Positions 43,331-52,009 of a stretch of DNA of 64,000 bases are shown here, piece by piece. Each line of letters starts with the position of its first letter. Within the stretch, counting starts at the first letter, position 1. Under the pieces are notes generated by a model. It had not been told where the DNA came from, did no database searches, and worked only from the letters and a program-made list of their open reading frames with translations. The stretch is from Diplocloster modestus (lineage in GTDB: Bacteria; Bacillota; Clostridia; Lachnospirales; Lachnospiraceae), in contig NZ_JAHQCX010000009.1 of the NCBI RefSeq assembly GCF_019042245.1, positions 124,001 through 188,000 on the forward strand. Reading direction: 5' to 3'. The position numbers and the translations under genes are program-made.

Positions 43331-44358
43331 AAGAGAAAGTCTTATCCATTATTTCTCCGATCATTGCAATCTTTCTGGCTCTGATTGTAGTCGGAGTGGT
43401 AGTGATCTGTTCGGATCAAAATCCGTTGGAAGCTTATGCTGCTTTGTTAAAAGGTTCCTTCGGGTCGGTATCTAATTTTATGTCCACGGTCCGCTATACG
43501 ATTCCGATTCTATTGTTGGCGATCTCTTTTTCGATCTGTGAACGGGGAGGGTATTTTAATATCGGACAGGAGGGGCAGATGTTTATGGCGGCTCTCACCG
43601 CAGTTGCTGTGAACGATTCCCTGAGGGAACTTCCGAAACCGTTATTATTGCTAGTAACCATTATGGCGGGAGTTCTGGTCTCTGCTATCATCTCTGTCAT
43701 ACCGGCTGTCCTTAAATTTTATTTTGGTATCAATGAAGCCATCCTTCTCGTGATGATGAACTATATCATAGAGCTGCTCGTAACTTATTTGATGCTATAT
43801 TCCCGTCTCGCGGATTCCCAGGCGGCGGCCATGCCAAAATCTATACCATTAAGTGTATCGATTTCCGCTCCGGTACTTTACATATTCACCATTTTCATTT
43901 TTATTGGTTTTACGGCTGTCATGAAATATTCCGTCCTGGGTTACCGTATCCGAATCACAGGTAAAAATGCAGCGTTTGCAAAAGCGTGCGGTATTCCGGC
44001 GGCCAGAACCTTTTTAAGCTCTGCTCTGATCGGCGGAGGAATTGCAGGGGTAGCGGGGCTGTTTGAAGTCCTTGGTATTTATCATGTCATGTTCAGCAAC
44101 TTTGCCATTGGTATGGGATTTATGGGAATAACGGCAGCCCTGCTGGGGCGTCACTCTCCCCTGGGAATGATGCTTGGTTCCCTGGTTCTGGGAGCTCTGC
44201 AGAGCGGATCGGTCATGTTGTCTACCATTACCGATGTTTCGCCGGAAATCGTTCAGGTTGTGCAGGGTTTTGTAATGTTTTTTGCAACAGTGAGTTTTCT
44301 CTATGTCTGGAAGAAAAAGAAATCTCATTTACGTAAATCGGGGAGGAATCCATTATGA
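43327..44358 (+). CDS. Nucleoside-type ABC importer, permease 1
   Basis: A 343-residue permease of the BPD_transp_2 (CUT2/BMP) type with about nine membrane segments. The motif RGGYFNIGQEGQM (about 74) is diagnostic for the first permease of BMP-linked nucleoside importers. It overlaps the ATPase gene by 4 bases (ATGA) and the second permease gene by 4 bases, so all three are coupled. The C-terminus is lysine-rich and cytoplasmic. Confidence 0.9.
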   Translation: MKEKVLSIISPIIAIFLALIVVGVVVICSDQNPLEAYAALLKGSFGSVSNFMSTVRYTIPILLLAISFSICERGGYFNIGQEGQMFMAALTAVAVNDSLRELPKPLLLLVTIMAGVLVSAIISVIPAVLKFYFGINEAILLVMMNYIIELLVTYLMLYSRLADSQAAAMPKSIPLSVSISAPVLYIFTIFIFIGFTAVMKYSVLGYRIRITGKNAAFAKACGIPAARTFLSSALIGGGIAGVAGLFEVLGIYHVMFSNFAIGMGFMGITAALLGRHSPLGMMLGSLVLGALQSGSVMLSTITDVSPEIVQVVQGFVMFFATVSFLYVWKKKKSHLRKSGRNPL

Positions 44359-45305
44359 ACATAACGGATCTGTTGACTATCACACTCAGACTTGCGGCAC
44401 CGACAATCCTGGTGGCACAGGGAGGCCTGTTCTCCATGAGAATCGATATCTTTAATCTGGGTTTGGAAGGTTTCATGCTTATGGGGTGTTTTACCTCTAT
44501 TGTAGGTGCCTATCTCACGGCAAACGCCTATTTGGGAATTCTGGCGGCGGCTCTTCTTGGAACCCTGGTCATGCTGGTTTATGCTTTCTTTATCTTTGAA
44601 CTGCATGTGGACCCTGTTGTCTGTGCTATAGCCATTATTACTATTGCTTCGGGCCTGACACGTTTTCTTCTGGTATCCTGGTTCAAGAGTAGTGGACGCT
44701 TATATTTGCCGGAAGGTGCTGCACTTTCCACCATACAAATTCCGTTTCTGAATCACTTGCCCTTCGTGGGACCTATACTAAATAATCATTCCATCTTGGT
44801 TTATTTTGCGCTGCTTGTGCCGTTTCTTGTCTATTTCATTCTGTATAAGACTAATTTCGGCTTATCCCTTCGAGCAGTTGGAATGAATCAGGAAGCAGCC
44901 GTATCCGCCAGTATCCCTGTCAAAAGGATACAGTATCTGTCTATGGCGATAGGCGGCATGTTGTGTGGCTTGGGCGGTGCTCAGCTGGCCATGGCTTCCA
45001 ACCTCTTCAATGTGGGAATGACTAACGGAAGGGGATACACGGCTATCGCAGCCCTGATTTTAACCGGATCAGAACCTATTCGGACATTCTGGGCCTGTTT
45101 GGTCTTTGGATTCGCGGAGGCTCTGGTGCTGATGTTGTCCGGAGAAGGATATCCGGTACAGATCTTATCCATGCTTCCCTATGTACTGGCACTCATGGTC
45201 GCCATCCTGCCGCCTGTTGTAGGAAAGATGATGCTCCGGATTCGGACAGCAAAAACCACCGGAAAGCTGCTTCAATCAACTGTCATCGAAACAGAAAATA
45301 AGTGA
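44355..45305 (+). CDS. Nucleoside-type ABC importer, permease 2
   Basis: A 316-residue permease, partner of the preceding one. The motif MRIDIFNLGLEGFMLMG (about 30-45) is the second-subunit equivalent of NIGQEG, and AIAALILTGSEP lies in a cytoplasmic loop near residue 233. About eight membrane segments are predicted by eye. The gene overlaps permease 1 by 4 bases and is followed after 77 bases by the binding lipoprotein. Confidence 0.9.
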   Translation: MNITDLLTITLRLAAPTILVAQGGLFSMRIDIFNLGLEGFMLMGCFTSIVGAYLTANAYLGILAAALLGTLVMLVYAFFIFELHVDPVVCAIAIITIASGLTRFLLVSWFKSSGRLYLPEGAALSTIQIPFLNHLPFVGPILNNHSILVYFALLVPFLVYFILYKTNFGLSLRAVGMNQEAAVSASIPVKRIQYLSMAIGGMLCGLGGAQLAMASNLFNVGMTNGRGYTAIAALILTGSEPIRTFWACLVFGFAEALVLMLSGEGYPVQILSMLPYVLALMVAILPPVVGKMMLRIRTAKTTGKLLQSTVIETENK

Positions 45306-45382
45306 AAAGTCGTTGTGCACACGATTTATCATAAAACACCGTTTTAACCCTGATGTCTATCAAAAGAAAAGGAGAGAACAAA

Positions 45383-46459
45383 ATGAAAAAACAGGTTATG
45401 TGGATCAAAGTATTGGCATGTCTCATGGCACTGGTCTTTGTCACTGGCTGCGCAAGTAAACCGGCAGCTACTAACGAGACGGAACCGACGGAGCAGAAGC
45501 AGGCTGGAACGCAGGCAAACAATTCAGCCCCGGGAAAAGTATGGAAAGTGGCATATGTATCTGCTTATGCCATAGATGAGCTTCAATGGCTTACTGATAT
45601 GGTAGCCGGTTTAAATACTTATGGAGAAGAACACGACAATATCGAGATGAAGATCGTAGAGGCAGTAAACGCTAACGAATACGAGCCTAAAATCCGGGCA
45701 CTGGCGGAAGGCGGTTATGATATTATCATAACCAGTTTTAACGGACATGCCGATGCTACTAAAGCTGTGGCAAAGGATTTCCCGGATATTTATTTTGGGA
45801 TCATTGATGCCAAAATCCAAGATATTGCAGATTATCCGAATTTGCAGGAATTCGGTATTGATCGGGGATATAATTCATTTCTAGCGGGAGCAACCGCAGC
45901 TTATATGTCGAAATCAAACAAAGTGGCCTTTATAGGCGGTGCAGACATTGAGGCTGTAAATCAGATTATTGCAGCATGGCAGCAGGGATTACAGTATGTG
46001 AATCCTGATATCGAGGATACTGTAGCCTATAGTGACACATTTGTAGATCCGACGATAGGCAGAGAACTGGCTCTTTCACTGTTATCCAAGGGATGCGATG
46101 TCATTGGAGCCTCTACCGGAGGAGCGGAAGCCGGTGTCTGTCAGGCAATTGCTGAAAGTCCGACGGATGCCTATTATGCGGCTTATGATGTTCACTATTA
46201 TGATATTCTGAAAGGCCGTGAACTGGGTAGTGCCGTGAGTTATCTGGATAAGATGGTTATTATGTTCATCGAAGATGTTACGGCGGGTAAATTCGAAGGC
46301 GGAATTCTGAAATTTTTCGGACCTGAAATGGGAACCGTCGCTTATGAATTTGCAAAAGATACCCCTGTACCCGAAGATATTCAGAAGAAGGTAATGGAGA
46401 TCTCGGATAAAATTCTAAACGGTGAGATTGAAATCGGCCTGGAGCCGCTTCACAAATAA
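45383..46459 (+). CDS. BMP family nucleoside-binding lipoprotein
   Basis: A 358-residue extracellular substrate-binding lipoprotein that feeds the ABC importer. The signal peptide is 22 residues with lipobox VTGC, so Cys23 is lipidated; a Thr/Glu/Gln-rich linker follows. The BMP (PnrA-like) fold starts at KVAYVSAYAIDE, with GGYDIIITSFNGH and GASTGGAEAGVCQAIAESP as family landmarks. BMP proteins such as PnrA and BmpA bind purine nucleosides. The ATG at 45383 has AAAGGAG 8 bases upstream; the open frame upstream is not used. It belongs to the operon 41783-50436. Confidence 0.9.
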   Translation: MKKQVMWIKVLACLMALVFVTGCASKPAATNETEPTEQKQAGTQANNSAPGKVWKVAYVSAYAIDELQWLTDMVAGLNTYGEEHDNIEMKIVEAVNANEYEPKIRALAEGGYDIIITSFNGHADATKAVAKDFPDIYFGIIDAKIQDIADYPNLQEFGIDRGYNSFLAGATAAYMSKSNKVAFIGGADIEAVNQIIAAWQQGLQYVNPDIEDTVAYSDTFVDPTIGRELALSLLSKGCDVIGASTGGAEAGVCQAIAESPTDAYYAAYDVHYYDILKGRELGSAVSYLDKMVIMFIEDVTAGKFEGGILKFFGPEMGTVAYEFAKDTPVPEDIQKKVMEISDKILNGEIEIGLEPLHK

Positions 46460-46476
46460 AAGTACAGGAGGAAATT

Positions 46477-47394
46477 ATGGATCAACTATTTAAAGTATTA
46501 GCGGAACACTTTCAAACGGATCACGTGGAAATAGCCTCTTTGGGCGGATCTGCAACGTGGGGGATGCGTTTTCCAGAAGACATTGAGCCGGAGGCCGTAG
46601 TCACAAAATTTGAATCCTTTGACACCCCATTCGGTGTCGGAGCGGCAATGAAACTGCTAGACATAAGTGGAAAACCGGTATTACGCATCACGCATCAGGG
46701 ATGGAAATATGGACGAAATGAATTCCCAAGCGCTAATGACAGCCTTCAGGTATTTTGGGTCTTGAAACAAGCCGGAGTGAAGAGGATTATTGTTGACGGT
46801 TCCTGCGGCGGAATCACCGTAAGGCAGGGAGATGTGGTTATTTCAAGTGATTTCGTGGATCTTTATTCCAATCCGATTACCACTCAATTTGCACAGACTA
46901 TCGGGGTGGACAGTTGGAAGCGGTTGGCTCATCCGTTCTGTGATGAATTAAGGCGAATCCTGCTTGAGGAAGCCATCAAGGAACGTAGTTGTCTGATCGC
47001 ATCGGAAAATTCTTATCAAATCGGACGTATCTATGAAAATGGGGTATATGTAACGACCCCGCCCGGACTCTTTGAAACAGCCGCCCAGGTTTCATGGTAT
47101 AAACAGCTGGGCGGTGATACGGTAGGACAATCCCTAGGTTTTGTTGCAAAACTGGCCCGTATCTGTGATATGTGCATCGCCGCAATCCATGTGATATCTA
47201 ACGATGCGGAGGGTATGCCGGCGGACTTTGGTGAAATTGGCCTGGAGGACTTCTATTTTGCCTGCGCAAAGCCTTTTGGTTCCATTGTTCTTCGGGTTCT
47301 TAAGCGCGCTGTAAATCTGGAAATTTCGGATTGTGGATGCCAGAGTTATACGAATGACACGAAAATGACTGGTCTTCCGGTCGCAGGAGCTTAG
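46477..47394 (+). CDS. MTAP/MTIP-like purine nucleoside phosphorylase
   Basis: A 305-residue phosphorylase of the PNP/MTAP family, releasing a purine base and a pentose 1-phosphate. Recognisable parts are the phosphate loop GGSATWG (about 23), THQGWKYGRNEFP in place of the GRHGRGH segment, FWVLKQAGVKRIIV, PGDV-like RQGDVVIS, and the FET/GADVVGM region, altered here to PPGLFETAA and GDTVGQS. At the base-binding site the protein reads SNDA (241-244) where human MTAP has TDYD, which recalls enzymes that prefer 6-oxopurines. AGGAGG precedes the ATG. With the deaminase of this cluster it could act on the deaminated nucleoside; this is inference. Confidence 0.82.
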   Translation: MDQLFKVLAEHFQTDHVEIASLGGSATWGMRFPEDIEPEAVVTKFESFDTPFGVGAAMKLLDISGKPVLRITHQGWKYGRNEFPSANDSLQVFWVLKQAGVKRIIVDGSCGGITVRQGDVVISSDFVDLYSNPITTQFAQTIGVDSWKRLAHPFCDELRRILLEEAIKERSCLIASENSYQIGRIYENGVYVTTPPGLFETAAQVSWYKQLGGDTVGQSLGFVAKLARICDMCIAAIHVISNDAEGMPADFGEIGLEDFYFACAKPFGSIVLRVLKRAVNLEISDCGCQSYTNDTKMTGLPVAGA

Positions 47395-47409
47395 AACAGG
47401 AGCCATTTT

Positions 47410-48624
47410 ATGAAAGTAATATGTCTGATTGTCGATGCCCTTGGTATCGGACAAATGGAGGATGTTCCCTTAATGTCCAGGCAGTGCGAGCCTGCAAACA
47501 CATTATTGCATGTATCCCGGTACGGGCATCGCCTTCACATTCCGGTTATGCAAAAATTAGGGCTTGGAAATATCGCCCGGGCAGACGGACTTGAAGCAGC
47601 GGGAGTGAAGGCGCTGGCTTCCTGTGGAAAAATGGAGTTGGGTTATGAGGGGGCTGACACTTATCTGGGGCACCAGATCATTATGGGAAGCGGAAGTCTT
47701 AACTACAAAAAAATTACGGTTCAATCGCTGTGCAACGATATCATAGAATATCTGATACAAAACGGACATACGGCTGTTCTCTATCAGGCATCCCCCGGCC
47801 CGGTTCTCGTGGACGGTTGTGTTATGATCGCCGATTGTATGGAAGCTGCCCCAGGACTCAGCCTAAACGTGACCGCTAGCCTGCAGGACGTTTCCCTGGA
47901 TTATGTAATGGAGATTGCCTCACTGGTCCGTGATATTGTTCCCGTTACCAGAGTAATTGTGGTGTGCAGTGAAATATTCTCCTTTACACAGATCGAATCC
48001 GCCATGGTTACAAGGGAAAATGGCGCGTCCGGTGTCGACACTCCCCATCTGTGTTTATTGGATGAAAAAATAACACTACGGCATTTAGGCCTAAAGCTTG
48101 ATCTGAACGGCCAGTGTCCGACCCGTGTGGCCAGAACTAAGACTCCTGTCTATCTGATTGGAAAAGCCGCGGATGTCGTCCAATGTCCGCAGGCCCGGGT
48201 CATTTCCTTAGTGGATACCGAGAAAATATTTCAAACGGTCGAACAGATCATCACAACCACAGATGATTATCTTGTGATCGCCAATATCCAGGAGACGGAT
48301 CTAGCCGGTCATTCACAGGATTTTAAGAGGTGGGCAGATCTACTGGAGCAGGTAGATCGTCATATTCCCACACTACTGGAAGCGGTGGGGGATGATGGGG
48401 CATTTATTCTGACAGGCGATCACGGAAACGACCCCTATGTTGGAAAAGGTCAGCATACCAGGGAATATACCCCCTGCCTGCTTTATTCCTCCAAATATAT
48501 CCCGAATCATCTCGGTATCCGCAAAACTTTGGCGGATATCGGAGCCACAATTGCTGACTTATTTGATGCCGGTCCGACCCAAGGCGGCATCTCCCTTCTA
48601 CGGGAGCTTCAAAAGAAAGGATAA
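47410..48624 (+). CDS. Divergent phosphopentomutase-like protein (DeoB superfamily)
   Basis: A 404-residue alkaline-phosphatase-superfamily protein most like phosphopentomutase, which interconverts pentose 1- and 5-phosphates. The expected residues are present: Asp9 (VDALGIG), the nucleophile position Thr84 (GADTYLGH), Asp297 and His301 (ETDLAGH), Asp337 and His338 (TGDHGND) and His349 (GQHTRE). The GDEGADT-type segment near residue 25 of normal DeoB is replaced by an unrelated CEPANT stretch, and the cap domain diverges, so substrate range may differ. It follows the phosphorylase after 15 bases with AGGAGCC upstream. Its job is probably to process the sugar phosphate released by the phosphorylase. 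Confidence 0.85.
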   Translation: MKVICLIVDALGIGQMEDVPLMSRQCEPANTLLHVSRYGHRLHIPVMQKLGLGNIARADGLEAAGVKALASCGKMELGYEGADTYLGHQIIMGSGSLNYKKITVQSLCNDIIEYLIQNGHTAVLYQASPGPVLVDGCVMIADCMEAAPGLSLNVTASLQDVSLDYVMEIASLVRDIVPVTRVIVVCSEIFSFTQIESAMVTRENGASGVDTPHLCLLDEKITLRHLGLKLDLNGQCPTRVARTKTPVYLIGKAADVVQCPQARVISLVDTEKIFQTVEQIITTTDDYLVIANIQETDLAGHSQDFKRWADLLEQVDRHIPTLLEAVGDDGAFILTGDHGNDPYVGKGQHTREYTPCLLYSSKYIPNHLGIRKTLADIGATIADLFDAGPTQGGISLLRELQKKG

Positions 48625-48628
48625 GGTT

Positions 48629-49474
48629 ATGAATGAAAATCGCTTTGTCCACATCCTGAAACAGGCAAAAAAAGAGAAAAAAGCAATCGGTGCGTTTAAC
48701 TTTTTTAATTACATCAGTGCAAGTGCGGCTATAAAAGCAGCAGAAGAGTGCGGCAGCAGTGTTATTCTTCAGGTTTCCGTTCCAACTGTTCATTTTTACG
48801 GAGTGGAGACTCTTATGGACTTTGTAACTCCTCTGATCCGGAGGAGTTCTTCAACTGTTGCGCTGCATCTGGATCACTGTAAGGATCCTGAATTAGCAAA
48901 AGAGTGCATTCGCGCAGGCTGGGACGCAGTTATGATGGATTATTCTGCCTTGCCTCTGGAAGAAAACATTCGGAAAACCGCAGAAATCGTAGAATACGCA
49001 CATCACTACGGTGCAGCAGTGGAAGGGGAGGTGGGAGTCATCAGCGGAGTGGAGGACGATATTTCTCATACCGTAAGCGTTACCGCAGACGCTCTGGAAA
49101 CGAAACGTTTTATTTGTGATACCGCGGTAGACGCTATAGCGCCGGCTATAGGCACTTCTCACGGGTTGTATCGGGGTGCTCCGTCTCTAAATTATGAACT
49201 GGTCAGAGAGCTCGGACAGGAAGAATGTCCTCTGGTCATTCACGGCGGAACCGGACTTGCCGAGGATACTTTTCGGCGGCTGGTACAGCTGGGAGCTGCT
49301 AAAATAAACATATCTACAGCCTTAAAGTTAGCTTATCGGGATTCTATTCAGAATATGGCTGTGAAGACTCATTTTACACCACTGGAGGCGGATCAGGCCT
49401 TTGGAGACGCTATCCGGCAGGTGGTGGTCAGAAACATACAGATCTTTGCCGGAGAGGAGAGGACTGTAACATGA
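48629..49474 (+). CDS. Class II (zinc) fructose-bisphosphate/ketose-phosphate aldolase
   Basis: A 281-residue class II aldolase of the KbaY/GatY/Fba type, cleaving a ketose phosphate to dihydroxyacetone phosphate and an aldehyde. The zinc and catalytic residues are at the usual places: Asp82 and His83 (HLDHCKD), His178 (GTSHGL) and His205 (VIHGGTGL). The start is the ATG at 48629, with AAAGGATAAGG upstream; the open frame further up overlaps the mutase gene and is not used. In known MTA and 5'-deoxyribose disposal routes a class II aldolase splits the modified ribulose phosphate. No mtnA-like isomerase is seen nearby, so the substrate here is open. Confidence 0.87.
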   Translation: MNENRFVHILKQAKKEKKAIGAFNFFNYISASAAIKAAEECGSSVILQVSVPTVHFYGVETLMDFVTPLIRRSSSTVALHLDHCKDPELAKECIRAGWDAVMMDYSALPLEENIRKTAEIVEYAHHYGAAVEGEVGVISGVEDDISHTVSVTADALETKRFICDTAVDAIAPAIGTSHGLYRGAPSLNYELVRELGQEECPLVIHGGTGLAEDTFRRLVQLGAAKINISTALKLAYRDSIQNMAVKTHFTPLEADQAFGDAIRQVVVRNIQIFAGEERTVT

Positions 49475-50436
49475 AAGCATTGTATCCCTGTGATCTACAT
49501 ACGCATTCAACGAGAAGTGATGGCTGTGACACCATACCGGAATTAATTCAACGTGCCGCAAAATGTGGTATCCGTATATTGGGTATAGCCGATCATGATG
49601 TATTGCCAATTAGTTCCATGGAAATCGACGGTGAAATGACAGATATCATACAATATGCCCTAATGCATTCGATATGCCTGATCCCCGGAGTGGAGTTTTC
49701 CTGTGAAACTTTGGTTGAAGATGTACATGTCATTGGTTATGGGTGCTGCTGGACACATCCGGCTCTGCTGGAACTGGAAGCTTTCTGTACCGCCAGCAAA
49801 ATGAAGGCTTACAAAGCAACATTGGACCGGTTAACGGAGTTCGGATTTCCGTTAAAGCTGGAAGAGGTTTTAAAACAGCCTGGCGGCAGAATCGATCCGG
49901 ATAAACTACAAAAAAAACACATTTTTGAAGCGATGGCTAAAAAGGGATATTTTTCAGATTGGATCACAGCGAAGTTGTTTGTCAGAGATCATCCATCTTT
50001 GAATGTAAAAAGGCAGAAGCCGGAAGCAGTCAGGGTGATACAGGTAATACAAGAAGCCGATGGGCTGGCGGTACTGGCTCATCCCTATCTGATAGATGAA
50101 ATAATTACCACGCAATCCGGAAAATTCATGAATCGTGGAGATTTTATCCATCTATTGCAGGTACAGGGGCTGAACGGTATTGAGACAAGATATACTTATG
50201 ATAAGACTACCTGCAAAGACCGACGGCCTAATTTCGTCCTATGGCGTGAGATTTTTGAACACTATAAAGATACTTTGTTACTATCCGGAGGATCTGATTA
50301 TCATGCCGATCAAAAGCGTGGCAGTAAAAATCCACGGATGCTGGGAGAATGCGGATTAACAGTTGAAGAATTTTTTATCCAGCCTGCACTTAAAAGACTT
50401 TTGAGTAATGAGCAGTTAGAATTCTTTGAATTCTAA
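49471..50436 (+). CDS. PHP domain metal-dependent phosphoesterase
   Basis: A 321-residue PHP-superfamily protein related to YciV/TrpH-type nucleoside bisphosphate phosphatases. The metal-binding motifs are DLHTHSTRSDG (8-18), IADHD, PGVEFS, LAHPYL and SGGSDYHAD. The start codon overlaps the aldolase gene by 4 bases, so it is the last gene of the operon. It may remove phosphate from a nucleotide or sugar phosphate in the pathway, or clean up a toxic intermediate. A stem-loop follows at once. Confidence 0.85.
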   Translation: MKALYPCDLHTHSTRSDGCDTIPELIQRAAKCGIRILGIADHDVLPISSMEIDGEMTDIIQYALMHSICLIPGVEFSCETLVEDVHVIGYGCCWTHPALLELEAFCTASKMKAYKATLDRLTEFGFPLKLEEVLKQPGGRIDPDKLQKKHIFEAMAKKGYFSDWITAKLFVRDHPSLNVKRQKPEAVRVIQVIQEADGLAVLAHPYLIDEIITTQSGKFMNRGDFIHLLQVQGLNGIETRYTYDKTTCKDRRPNFVLWREIFEHYKDTLLLSGGSDYHADQKRGSKNPRMLGECGLTVEEFFIQPALKRLLSNEQLEFFEF

Positions 50437-50463
50437 TACTATCGTTTGCAGAACGATAGTATT
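50436..50463 (+). terminator. Stem-loop at the end of the nucleoside operon
   Basis: ATACTATCGTT (50436-50446) pairs perfectly with AACGATAGTAT (50452-50462). The T-run is short, so termination may be incomplete. Confidence 0.65.
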
Positions 50464-50505
50464 TAATGCGTGTGCATGAAAAATTTAAAAATCTATATAT
50501 ATCAC

Positions 50506-50580
50506 AAAGCCCATCTATTTATGTTTACTGGTAATTTATTTATGTTTACCTGTTTGACGTAAATCTATGGGTTTTATTTT
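50506..50580 (+). other. Direct repeats inside a terminator-like fold, upstream of the recombinase
   Basis: TATTTATGTTTAC occurs at 50516-50528 and 50537-50549, exactly 21 bases (two helical turns) apart. The flanks AAAGCCCAT (50506-50514) and ATGGGTTT (50567-50574) are complementary and are followed by a T-rich tract. It may be a regulator-binding or recombinase-related site, or just a terminator. The rest of 50581-50940 is A+T-rich with no feature I can name. Confidence 0.4.
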
Positions 50581-50947
50581 TTCATATGAATTATTAGGTC
50601 TTTAATGGTGGGATATTGTCTGGGATACATGGGTCGATCTATACGACAAATACAGGTTTATTAAATAGATATTGTCAAAATTAACTGCATCTGCTATAAT
50701 CTAACTATTAACCGACTTTATTTCCCAGCCGATATATCCAGATTTATTTGAATTATAAATATCATTTTTTAATTACTGTGTTATTGTTCCAGCACATAAT
50801 CCTATATCACATCACCCTAAAGTATAAAACCTAGATCAAATAAATAATACAATAAAACTTATTTTCCAGAATAAGCTCGCAAAATAACACTCAAAGAAAC
50901 AAATGAAAACGAATCTATAATCTTTTATCTAAGAAAGGACGAATAAT

Positions 50948-52003
50948 ATGGATACTATGACCTACCATGAACAGACAAATATCAATAATACGTTAAAACT
51001 ACGTGAAATTCTGAAAACTCTCCCACCATTTGCCAAAGACTACTTCCGGGCCATCGAACCAACCACTTCCACAAAAACGCGCATTTCCTACGCCTATGAT
51101 CTGAGGGTTTTTTTCCATTTTCTGATTGAGAACAACCCTACATACAAAAATTACAGTTCAACCGACTTTAAGGTTGAGGATCTGGACCGATTAGAGGCCG
51201 TTGATATTGAAGAATATCAGGAATATCTCAAAGTATATGACGGCGATTCCAAAACAATCACAAACGGTGAAAAAGGCCTATCCAGAAAAATGTCTGCCCT
51301 GCGGAGTTTTTATACTTATTACTTCAAACGGCAATTAATCAAGACAAATCCGACCTTACTGGTAGACATGCCAAAACTTCATGAGAAGGCCATCATCCGT
51401 CTGGATCCCGATGAAGTAGCTTCCCTGCTGGACTATGTGGAAACCTGCGGATCGGAACTGACCGGCCAGCGAAAGGCTTATTATGAGAAAACAAAATACC
51501 GGGATCTGGCGATCATAACCTTGCTTTTGGGCACTGGAATCCGTGTATCAGAGTGTGTGGGGCTTGATTTAAACGATGTGGACTTTAAAAATAATGGAAT
51601 AAAAGTCGTCCGTAAAGGCGGTAATGAAATGGTTGTCTATTTCGGAGACGAAGTTGAAGATGCGTTAAAGGAATTTCTGGAAAATTCCAGATACAGCCAG
51701 ACTCCGCTGCCGGGCCACGAAAATGCACTGTTTCTGTCCACGCAGCGCAAACGGATCGGTGTGCAGGCTGTAGAAAATATGGTTAAAAAATATACCCGCC
51801 AGATAACTCCTATGAAAAAAATTACTCCCCATAAGCTTCGCAGCACCTATGGAACAACTCTTTATCAGGAAACCGGCGATATCTATCTGGTTGCGGATGT
51901 ATTAGGCCACAAAGATGTAAATACTACACGAAAACACTATGCGGCAATTGACGAAAACCGGCGTCGCAAGGCAGCTACAGCTGTTAAACTACGCGAAAGT
52001 TAG
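50948..52003 (+). CDS. Tyrosine recombinase, XerS-like
   Basis: A 351-residue integrase-family recombinase with an N-terminal SAM-like DNA-binding domain (about 20-160) and the catalytic domain (about 175-345). The catalytic residues can be read: Arg in GTGIRVSE, Lys in VVRKGGN, His and Arg in TPHKLRSTYG, His in LGHKD and the nucleophile Tyr in RKHYAAID. The length and the lack of an adjacent phage or transposon suggest a single Xer recombinase of the XerS sort that resolves chromosome dimers, but an orphan integrase is possible. AAAGGAC precedes the ATG. The gene converges with the DUF4317 gene, leaving 6 bases between. Confidence 0.85.
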   Translation: MDTMTYHEQTNINNTLKLREILKTLPPFAKDYFRAIEPTTSTKTRISYAYDLRVFFHFLIENNPTYKNYSSTDFKVEDLDRLEAVDIEEYQEYLKVYDGDSKTITNGEKGLSRKMSALRSFYTYYFKRQLIKTNPTLLVDMPKLHEKAIIRLDPDEVASLLDYVETCGSELTGQRKAYYEKTKYRDLAIITLLLGTGIRVSECVGLDLNDVDFKNNGIKVVRKGGNEMVVYFGDEVEDALKEFLENSRYSQTPLPGHENALFLSTQRKRIGVQAVENMVKKYTRQITPMKKITPHKLRSTYGTTLYQETGDIYLVADVLGHKDVNTTRKHYAAIDENRRRKAATAVKLRES

Positions 52004-52009
52004 AAGGAA

